From: Actinomycetes bacterium
GTDB taxonomy: Bacteria > Actinomycetota > Acidimicrobiia > Acidimicrobiales > Acidimicrobiaceae
DNA length: 16,169 nt
Reading direction: 5' to 3'
NCBI GenBank assembly: GCA_021792075.1
Contig: JAJYVK010000003.1
Span: forward strand, 1-16,169
Positions 6,403 through 11,421 of the stretch are shown piece after piece (within the stretch, counting starts at the first letter, position 1; every line of letters starts with the position of its first letter). The position numbers were made by a program, and so were the translations under genes. The notes beneath the pieces are model-generated. The model did no database searches, was not told the origin of the DNA, and saw only the letters and a list, made by a program, of their open reading frames with translations.

Positions 6403-7623
6403 TCAAGGTTGGGCGACCGTGTTCCCGATAGTGGTGTAGGCAATGAGCAGCATTGGAAGCAGCCAGGCCATCACGATCAAAACCGAGTTGAACAGTCTTG
6501 GCTTCAGGTCTCTGGGAAGCAACAAGACCGCGGGAAACAGCCAGAAGAGAAAGCGGGGTTTGGGTCCGAGTGCTGGATTTATCAGAACCATCACGGCAAC
6601 CGAGGCACAGTAGAGCTTCACGGACATTGGAAAGTCAGAACGAAGCGAGCTTACTATGAGATATGCCAGTACCACGAGTCCCGAAGCGGCCATCCAGTAG
6701 GCACCCCACCCAGTACCAGAAAATGACCGAAACCAGTGGAAAATGTAGCCCGGCTCGATCTTTGCGCCCCATGCTTGGCCTTGGAGCTTCCACCAGTAGA
6801 TCGGGTCTTTGGCGAGATAGCCCAGATATCCCACGAATCCCAGAAATCCAACGGGGGCTATCGCGGGCGCCCAAAGCGAGCGATACTCCCGACGCTCTTT
6901 GATCGCCAAAACAGCCTGGATAAGACAGACCAAAGGAAGCACTACCGCGAGCGAGCTGGTCGCCGTTGCGATAGTTGCGGCTATTCCGGCAAGAACCCAT
7001 CGCCTGTTGATGAGCAAAAGAAGGGTCGCGGCAACGCACCCAATGCTCAACACCTCCGAATAGGCGATCCCAAAAACCACGGCTGCACCGGGAAACGCCA
7101 GGACGGCAGCTGTCGCCATCTCCGGACGTTCCGGGAGCAGCTCCATGCTCAATCTCCAGATGGCGAAGACTGTCACGCCTCCGACCAGAAGCGACATTAC
7201 AAACGCAGAGGCTGCAAGACTTAGGCCGGTCATAGTGCCAAGCTTTATTAACGCAGGCCATCCGGGTTCGAACCCGCCCGCGGCATAGGTCAAATGCACC
7301 GATGACAATGCAGTTGAGCCATACCAGCTCTCAGCAACCTGCGTATACCAGTGGCCATCCCACGCGGTGAAGGGGGTGAGCCAATTCCTGGCGCCAGTGA
7401 TCTTCGCCGCGAGCACATTGCACAAAAGCAAGGCGAACCGCAGACCGAGATAGAGCCCCAACACGGGCAGGATTCCCCGCCGCGACGCTAGCAACCCGCG
7501 CCTACGATTATCCGTGTCAGAGACCCGCCTCTCGGGGTCTCTGAGTTCAATGTTCGAAGCCGCCAAGCCGTCATTGTCTTGAAATTCCAGCTTTATATCA
7601 TTGCTTGAATCGAATCCATTCAT
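6403..7623 (-). CDS. PIG-V / Gpi18-like membrane mannosyltransferase
   Basis: This 406-residue polytopic membrane protein has a polar cytosolic N-terminus of about 45 residues and some ten hydrophobic segments. The first lumen-side loop carries LTPFTAWDGHWYTQVAESWYG, matching the WDGxWYxxIA motif of the GPI-mannosyltransferase II-like (PIG-V, COG5542) GT-C family, with an acidic residue expected to be catalytic. EPGWPALI and the C-terminal NPALGPKPRFLFWLFPAVLLLPR also fit the family pattern. Members use polyprenyl-phosphate sugars as donors at the outer membrane face. The acceptor in this organism is unknown; a lipoglycan or glycolipid is plausible. The ATG start at 7623 has an AGGGTGG-like ribosome site about ten bases upstream. 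The coding strand contains a 14-bp palindrome (7263-7276) that looks like a tRNA T-arm but lies in frame. Confidence 0.82.
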   Translation of the reverse strand: MNGFDSSNDIKLEFQDNDGLAASNIELRDPERRVSDTDNRRRGLLASRRGILPVLGLYLGLRFALLLCNVLAAKITGARNWLTPFTAWDGHWYTQVAESWYGSTALSSVHLTYAAGGFEPGWPALIKLGTMTGLSLAASAFVMSLLVGGVTVFAIWRLSMELLPERPEMATAAVLAFPGAAVVFGIAYSEVLSIGCVAATLLLLINRRWVLAGIAATIATATSSLAVVLPLVCLIQAVLAIKERREYRSLWAPAIAPVGFLGFVGYLGYLAKDPIYWWKLQGQAWGAKIEPGYIFHWFRSFSGTGWGAYWMAASGLVVLAYLIVSSLRSDFPMSVKLYCASVAVMVLINPALGPKPRFLFWLFPAVLLLPRDLKPRLFNSVLIVMAWLLPMLLIAYTTIGNTVAQP

Positions 7624-7710
7624 CTAGAAAGATCCACCCTCGCCGAATGCAACGATGCGCGACGTCGCAGACTGAGTAAAAGAAACATCTAAATCGAAGC
7701 GGCAAGGGCG

Positions 7711-7745
7711 GAGCTGACGGCCACCCAGTACTAATCGGCTTGACA
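7711..7745 (+). other. possible degenerate fragment of the 23S rRNA 3' end
   Basis: GGAGCTGAC is followed, after eight unmatched bases, by AGTACTAATCGG and then CTTGAC. The same blocks occur in the same order at the 3' end of many bacterial 23S rRNAs (GAGCTGAC, GTACTAATCGG, then GAGGACTTGAC). The rest of the rRNA and a 5S gene are absent, and the blocks are broken by a small insertion and a small deletion. A decayed rRNA fragment or a recombination scar is possible; coincidence is not excluded. Confidence 0.3.
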
Positions 7746-7976
7746 TGGTTTCAGTTATATCTCATAAAACCGCATTAAGTTGATCTATAAGTAGCGCCAG
7801 TACAGAATTTTCACTCTTTGGGCATTTTTTGCATCCAAGTGTTGGCTGCGCTCCTAAAGAGGGTATAGGGTCGAAGTAAAACATGAATTAGAAAGCGTGG
7901 ATCTCTCACAGGTAAGGTCGAAATCTTTCTCGGCGCGATCTGAGCTTCAGATGGTTGACCTTTGCTTCCCTTGAGA

Positions 7977-7994
7977 GGCCTGGAGGATTAGGCC
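7977..7994 (+). promoter_or_regulatory. hairpin presenting the Shine-Dalgarno sequence of the first whiB gene
   Basis: GGCCT (7977-7981) can pair with AGGCC (7990-7994), leaving GGAGGATT in the loop directly before the ATG at 7995. The ribosome site GGAGGA would thus be displayed in an eight-base loop, with the stem ending at the start codon. The stem is short but almost all G-C. It may modulate initiation; there is no direct evidence for that. Confidence 0.4.
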
Positions 7995-8228
7995 ATGGAT
8001 ACGAACTGGATGGCAAGAGGAAAGTGTAGAGAGCTACCTCCGGAACTTTTTTTTCCGAGCGACGGTGTTGGCGTTGAGGTCGCAAAGAAGATCTGCGTGA
8101 CATGCAAAGTCAAATCGACATGTCTCGAATACGCAATCTCAAATCACATCGATCACGGAGTCTGGGGAGGAGCCTCGGAACGTGAGCGCAGACGAATTGC
8201 GCGGGCAAGAAGACTCGCTAAAGCATAG
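7995..8228 (+). CDS. WhiB-family iron-sulfur transcriptional regulator
   Basis: This 77-residue protein has the four conserved cysteines Cys11, Cys34, Cys37 and Cys43 (C-x22-C-x2-C-x5-C) that hold a [4Fe-4S] cluster, the turn GVWGG (55-59), and a basic tail RERRRIARARRLAKA expected to contact DNA. WhiB proteins work with the principal sigma factor and respond to redox or nitric-oxide signals. Lack of the WhiB7 AT-hook makes WhiB7 unlikely; assignment to a numbered subclass is not possible by eye. The ATG is preceded by GGAGGA seven bases upstream, in a small hairpin loop. It reads toward the formiminotransferase gene 66 bases away, whose far side is flanked by a second whiB gene. Confidence 0.92.
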   Translation: MDTNWMARGKCRELPPELFFPSDGVGVEVAKKICVTCKVKSTCLEYAISNHIDHGVWGGASERERRRIARARRLAKA

Positions 8229-8249
8229 ATCGCCGGGCCGCATAAGCTG

Positions 8250-8265
8250 GATAATGCTAATTATC
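8250..8265. promoter_or_regulatory. 16-base palindrome upstream of the formiminotransferase gene
   Basis: GATAAT-GCTA-ATTATC is a perfect inverted repeat with a four-base spacer, 29 bases before the TTG start. It includes -10-like AT-rich sequence and resembles metal-regulator (Fur-type) half-sites of the form GATAAT. The regulator is unknown. Confidence 0.35.
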
Positions 8266-8294
8266 GATCGGTAAAGCAATGATAGAAGTCGACC

Positions 8295-9101
8295 TTGTTG
8301 GAGTGCGTAGTAAATATCAGTGAAGGCAACGACTTGGAAGTGATTGCTGAACTCGCTAATGCGGCGGGTAAAAGCCTTCTGGACATCCACTCAGACCCTT
8401 ATCATCATCGCTCAGTTTTCACCCTCTTTGGCGCTAGCGTTTACAACGACGTCGTCAAGTTGACCGAAAAGGCCTTTGAACTGCTGGATATCACCAAGCA
8501 TTCAGGCGTGCATCCACGCATTGGTGTAGTTGACGTGGTGCCCTTTGTTCCGCTCGGCGATTCCGATATCTCTGATGCATTGCAGGCCAGGCAGCGCTTT
8601 GCACAAGAGATCTCAACGAGGTTCTCAGTGCCTGTCTTCCTCTACGGCCCGGATCGAACCCTGCCGCACATAAGACTGGAGGCATTCAAGAGCCTGGCTC
8701 CAGATTTCGGCCCCCCGGAACCTCATCGGAGATACGGTTCGGTGTCTGCCGGAGCGCGCGGGCCGCTTGTCGCGTACAATCTTTATCTCGCAGAGCCTAA
8801 CCTCGAAACTGCGAAACTCGTCGCAAATCAGGTCCGCTGTCAGCACTTCCGAACGCTCGGACTCAGGGTCGGCGACAAGGTGCAGGTTTCAGCCAATCTC
8901 ATCGACCCCCTGAACCACGGAGTGTACGAGTTCTACCAGGCCGTAAATAGCCTTGTAAGGATCTCAAAGGGCGAACTCGTCGGGTTGGCGCCACTAAAAG
9001 TGATCGAAGAAACACCGAAAGAACTCTGGACGATTCTCGATCTCAGCATCGACAAAGCAATAGAATTCAGAGCCTCGATGACTAACTCGGACCCTTCATA
9101 A
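8295..9101 (+). CDS. ftcD: glutamate formiminotransferase (FtcD N-terminal type)
   Basis: The 268-residue product aligns with the formiminotransferase part of FtcD, which moves the formimino group between N-formiminoglutamate and tetrahydrofolate. Landmarks are LECVVNISEGND (2-13), DPYHHRSVFTLFG, TKHSGVHPRIGVVDVVPFVPL containing the presumed catalytic His, RTLPHIRLEAF, DFGPPEPHRRYGSVSAGARGPLVAYNLYL, and VQVSANLIDPLNHGVYE. It ends soon after the transferase domain and has no cyclodeaminase domain, so the formimino-folate product must be processed by another enzyme. The start is TTG at 8295 (or the adjacent TTG at 8298); the ATG at 8279 is out of frame and an in-frame stop lies at 8283. No histidine-degradation genes are nearby, so the source of the substrate is unclear. 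The stop codon lies inside a terminator-like hairpin. Confidence 0.88.
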   Translation: MLECVVNISEGNDLEVIAELANAAGKSLLDIHSDPYHHRSVFTLFGASVYNDVVKLTEKAFELLDITKHSGVHPRIGVVDVVPFVPLGDSDISDALQARQRFAQEISTRFSVPVFLYGPDRTLPHIRLEAFKSLAPDFGPPEPHRRYGSVSAGARGPLVAYNLYLAEPNLETAKLVANQVRCQHFRTLGLRVGDKVQVSANLIDPLNHGVYEFYQAVNSLVRISKGELVGLAPLKVIEETPKELWTILDLSIDKAIEFRASMTNSDPS

Positions 9102-9114
9102 TGAAGGGTCCGAG
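9086..9114. terminator. bidirectional hairpin overlapping the ftcD stop codon
   Basis: CTCGGACCCTTC (9086-9097) and GAAGGGTCCGAG (9103-9114) form a perfect 12-bp stem with a five-base loop. The TAA stop of the formiminotransferase gene (9099-9101) is in the loop, so the last codons form the ascending arm. The second whiB gene, on the opposite strand, ends eight bases beyond. The symmetric stem would serve both convergent transcripts. No T-tract follows on either strand. Confidence 0.65.
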
Positions 9115-9121
9115 CAAGTAA

Positions 9122-9400
9122 CTAATAAAGCTGGGTTGCCTGAAGCTTGCGTCGGCGCTCTCGATGCAGCTTTTTGCGCTCTCTTTCGCTCAGTCCCCCC
9201 CAGATTCCGAAACGCTCCTCATTTGCCAATGCGTGCTCAAGGCACTCCGACTTGACCGGGCACTCTCGGCATAGAGTCTTGGCCGACGCGGTTGGCACCC
9301 CACGCTGCGGATAAAAAATCTCAGGGTCTCTTCCCCTGCATTGCGCAAATTCCTGCCAATCGCCGAGCCCACAGTCCTTCAGTCGGGCAACTTCCCCCAT
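9122..9400 (-). CDS. WhiB-family iron-sulfur transcriptional regulator (second copy)
   Basis: This 92-residue protein has Cys21, Cys44, Cys47 and Cys53 with the same spacing as the other WhiB in the window (C-x22-C-x2-C-x5-C), the turn FGIWGG (64-69), and the basic segment SERERKKLHRERRRK. It differs by a longer N-terminus with an extra Cys10. DPEIFYPQRG between the first two cluster cysteines is typical of the family. The ATG has a strong AAGGAGG about nine bases upstream, and the start codon can sit in the loop of a hairpin (9382-9408). It converges on the formiminotransferase gene. The shared cysteine spacing suggests related proteins, but sequence outside the core differs enough that a recent duplication is unlikely. 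Confidence 0.92.
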   Translation of the reverse strand: MGEVARLKDCGLGDWQEFAQCRGRDPEIFYPQRGVPTASAKTLCRECPVKSECLEHALANEERFGIWGGLSERERKKLHRERRRKLQATQLY

Positions 9401-9408
9401 TTGCCGAC
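9382..9408 (-). promoter_or_regulatory. hairpin enclosing the start codon of the second whiB gene
   Basis: On the minus strand GTCGGCAA (9408-9401) pairs with TTGCCCGAC (9390-9382), eight pairs with one bulged base, closing a ten-base loop that begins with the ATG. The AAGGAGG ribosome site lies immediately 5' of the stem and stays free. Such a structure could tune initiation. Confidence 0.4.
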
Positions 9409-9419
9409 CCTCCTTACAG

Positions 9420-9441
9420 GTAATTTCAGAAATGTAATTAC
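9420..9441. promoter_or_regulatory. overlapping palindromes upstream of the second whiB gene
   Basis: GTAATT ... AATTAC frames this 22-base segment, which contains ATTTC-A-GAAAT (9423-9433) and the perfect palindrome GTAATTAC (9434-9441). It lies 20-41 bases before the whiB start codon, just beyond the ribosome site. It could be an operator for auto- or cross-regulation. Confidence 0.3.
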
Positions 9442-9568
9442 TGCATCTGTATTTTGCTACAAAAAATGCTGAAGAGCAATAGGAAAATTGAGATAACTAG
9501 CCCCTCGTTGCAAGTGATACTTTACCGAGTGTTTCCCCACAGTTCAAAGAAAATTCACCAAAAAGATC

Positions 9569-9586
9569 AGGTTTCTCTAGAAACCT
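9569..9586. terminator. symmetric hairpin with flanking T-runs, terminator-like
   Basis: AGGTTTC-TCTA-GAAACCT is a perfect 7-bp stem with a four-base loop. On the plus strand it is followed by TTTCC; on the minus strand a TTTTT run follows after four bases. It could end a short plus-strand RNA arising near 9440-9550, or act as a second stop for amtB transcripts before the whiB promoter. Confidence 0.33.
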
Positions 9587-9702
9587 TTTCCGGCCCGAGG
9601 AACTCAGGGTCCGCGAAACCATTTTTCATATTCTTCCAACAACTGTTACAAGGGCCTTTGCCTGCACTTTCAGAGAGAACGAATTTACAAGTTCTTGTCA
9701 GC

Positions 9703-9745
9703 AGAAACAAAAGGAACGGGCCCAGTGTTTCTCTGAACCCATTCC
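9703..9745 (-). terminator. likely Rho-independent terminator of amtB
   Basis: On the minus strand GGAATGGG (9745-9738) pairs with CCCGTTCC (9720-9713), eight pairs including one U-G wobble, around a 17-base loop, and is followed by TTTTGTTTC. It lies about 65 bases beyond the amtB stop codon. Confidence 0.55.
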
Positions 9746-9809
9746 TAATGCTGTTAGCTGCGGTAAAAAACTTGAGATTGCAGGCTTGAGGCGACCTAAA
9801 GTAGCTATT

Positions 9810-11189
9810 TCACTGTCTTTGAGCACCCGACGCAGCGGGAAGAACTCTGTGAGCAGTCTCAGTTGGTTCAACCTGCTCGCCATGAATGGCGAGGTCTCCC
9901 ACTTCAAGTACCTCATCGGGAAATCGAAGAGGAATGAACAGCTTGATCAGCTTCAACAGCAAAAAGGTCCCGACAGCGCTGTAACCGATTACCCAGAGTG
10001 CGGCAAACAGCTGAAGCATGAACTGCCAGGGATGGCCATATAGCAGACCCTTGACGACGACGTTTGAAGCTTTTCCACTCCCCAGATAGACGATCATTTT
10101 CGGATCTGCGAAAAGTCCTGTCATCAGGCCACCCATGAGACCGGCAACTCCATGGGTGTGAACAACCCCGAGAGCGTCATCTACCTTCGCAAATATCCAC
10201 TTCTTGGAAAGCTTGTTGAAGGAGAACCAGACAACCGCCGAACCAATTATCCCTATGGCCAATGCACCCCAACCATTCACATAACCTGCAGCCGGAGTGA
10301 TTCCAACTAGACCGACAATCATGCCGTTTACTGCACCGAGAAAGGTCGGCTTGCGGTACTTCGATCCCATATCCATAAAAACCCAGGTAAGGAGTGCGGC
10401 TGCGGTAGACAGGTTTGTATTGAGAACAGCTGCTGCCGCATCGGCGCCGGCAAAGTACGGGTCACCTCCGTTGAAGCCGTTCCAGCCAAGCCAGAGAATT
10501 CCGGCCCCAACAGCGACTAGAAGCAGATTCGTCGGCGACGATGTCTCCCGGTCCCGTCTCAGCCTGGGTCCGATAACCGCCGCGGCGACAAAGCCAGATA
10601 CCCCTGCCGCCAAATGGATCACGTATCCGCCCGAGTAGTCCACAGCGCCCTTGGCGGCGAAGAAGCCACCACCCCAGATCAGGAATGCGTTGACGGAGTA
10701 TATGAACGTGGTCCAAAGAGGTACGAAGATGGCCCAAGCCTTGAAGCTCATTCTCCCAAGGACGCTCCCCAGAAACAAGAGCGGCGTGATTGCAGCAAAA
10801 ACGAACTGGAAATAGACCAGCGTGGATGAGGGAAACCTGAAATCAGGCATTGCCCCTATTCCACTCACAAGCGGAATATTGGCCTTGGCTTGCTCGCCAA
10901 GATGGCCCAGAACAGTACCTGGATGCCCAATGAACTGGCTCAGAAAACCTGGACCAAGGTGAATCGGGCTCCCAAATCCCATCTTGAACGCCCAAAGCAC
11001 CCACACGATCAGCACCGAGGCGAATGCCGTGAAAGCCATGGTCATGGTGTTCACAACCCACTTCTTGTGAACGATACCCCCATATAGAACCGCTATGCCT
11101 GGTATGCTCATCAGCCCGACCAAAGTCGCGGCGACGAGCTGCCAGGCATTGTCCCCGGGACTCAGCCACGAGGGGTACGGATTTAGCAT
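9810..11189 (-). CDS. amtB: AmtB-type ammonium transporter
   Basis: The 459-residue polytopic membrane protein starts at MLNPYPSWLSPGDNAWQL and has about eleven membrane segments. It carries Amt hallmarks: GIAVLYGGIVHKKWVVNTM in the first helices, YSGGYVIHLAAGVSGFVAAAVIGPR with the first pore His, WLGWNGFNGGDPY, and VVHTHGVAGLMGGLMTGLFAD with the second pore His. It conducts ammonium or ammonia across the cytoplasmic membrane. The chosen ATG has AAGGAGGT eight bases upstream; an upstream in-frame ATG at 11291 would add 34 residues unlike any Amt N-terminus. No P-II (GlnK) gene is adjacent, unlike many bacteria. The ribosome site is locked in a 10-bp stem (11200-11239), which suggests control at translation. 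The tail after the last helix is about 45 residues long. Confidence 0.95.
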   Translation of the reverse strand: MLNPYPSWLSPGDNAWQLVAATLVGLMSIPGIAVLYGGIVHKKWVVNTMTMAFTAFASVLIVWVLWAFKMGFGSPIHLGPGFLSQFIGHPGTVLGHLGEQAKANIPLVSGIGAMPDFRFPSSTLVYFQFVFAAITPLLFLGSVLGRMSFKAWAIFVPLWTTFIYSVNAFLIWGGGFFAAKGAVDYSGGYVIHLAAGVSGFVAAAVIGPRLRRDRETSSPTNLLLVAVGAGILWLGWNGFNGGDPYFAGADAAAAVLNTNLSTAAALLTWVFMDMGSKYRKPTFLGAVNGMIVGLVGITPAAGYVNGWGALAIGIIGSAVVWFSFNKLSKKWIFAKVDDALGVVHTHGVAGLMGGLMTGLFADPKMIVYLGSGKASNVVVKGLLYGHPWQFMLQLFAALWVIGYSAVGTFLLLKLIKLFIPLRFPDEVLEVGDLAIHGEQVEPTETAHRVLPAASGAQRQ

Positions 11190-11199
11190 GAACTGCAAC

Positions 11200-11239
11200 C
11201 TCCTTGTAGACGACTGCTGAAAAGTCACGCTACAAGGAG
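11200..11239 (-). promoter_or_regulatory. Shine-Dalgarno-sequestering hairpin before amtB
   Basis: On the minus strand CTCCTTGTAG (11239-11230) is perfectly complementary to CTACAAGGAG (11209-11200), which contains the amtB ribosome site AAGGAG. The loop is 20 bases and can add a short GACT/AGTC helix. Folding would hide the ribosome site nine bases before the ATG, so amtB translation probably needs an opening event, protein or alternative pairing. This is a direct reading of complementarity; the regulator is unknown. Confidence 0.6.
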
Positions 11240-11351
11240 CTTGTTTCTTGGCTATGTCCAGCGTGTTACGGCAGTGTAAATCCCTTGTCATATCGAAACA
11301 CAGCCGAAATAATCTCGCTCATCAAAAGACTCGCGGCACCTCAACCCAACC

Positions 11352-11372
11352 CAGAAAATCCTGGTGCAGGAT
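11352..11372 (-). terminator. likely terminator of the AAA+/VWA operon
   Basis: On the minus strand ATCCTG-CAC-CAGGAT (11372-11358) forms a six-base-pair hairpin with a three-base loop and is followed at once by TTTTC. It lies about 50 bases beyond the VWA stop codon. A wider inverted repeat, GCGGCACC (11333-11340) with GGTGCCGC (11408-11415), encloses it. Confidence 0.5.
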
Positions 11373-11421
11373 CTTGACCTGATGCTTTGCACAATATCTC
11401 TTAAGCGGGTGCCGCCATCGA

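Larger units (their letters stand above)
7624..7994. other. 371-base noncoding region between the glycosyltransferase and whiB genes
   Basis: No convincing ORF is present. It must hold the minus-strand promoter of the glycosyltransferase gene and the plus-strand promoter and leader of the first whiB gene. On the plus strand it contains a stretch resembling the 3' end of 23S rRNA (7711-7745), an AT-rich part (7746-7830), a weak -35/-10 pair (TTGGCT around 7842 with TATAGG around 7864), a minimal ATG-AAT-TAG reading frame at 7883, a small hairpin ATCTGA-GCT-TCAGAT (7938-7952), and a hairpin whose loop holds the Shine-Dalgarno sequence (7977-7994). Confidence 0.6.
9401..9809. other. 409-base noncoding region between amtB and the second whiB gene
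   Basis: I see no credible coding sequence; a plus-strand ORF at 9454-9789 has no ribosome site and no family-like composition. The region is AT-rich near the whiB start. It contains an operator-like dyad cluster at 9420-9441, a symmetric hairpin at 9569-9586, and the likely amtB terminator at 9703-9745. The whiB promoter must lie here on the minus strand, but no convincing -35/-10 pair stands out. Confidence 0.55.

Noticed and set aside
6635..7261. 208-residue overlapping ORF within the glycosyltransferase gene
   Set aside because: It is out of frame with a well-recognised membrane protein, and its Arg/Ser/Gly/Trp-rich composition is typical of a shadow frame.
7263..7276. CGGGTTCGAACCCG, resembling a tRNA T-arm
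   Set aside because: It is in frame inside the membrane glycosyltransferase gene, with no acceptor, D or anticodon arms around it.
9454..9789. 111-residue plus-strand ORF in the amtB-whiB gap
   Set aside because: It has no ribosome site and a composition typical of noncoding DNA, and it overlaps the likely amtB terminator and the symmetric hairpin.
11190..11291. In-frame upstream ATG that would extend AmtB by 34 residues
   Set aside because: The extra residues are polar and unlike Amt N-termini, while the ATG at 11189 has an ideal AAGGAGGT eight bases upstream. The extension would also cover the ribosome-site hairpin.
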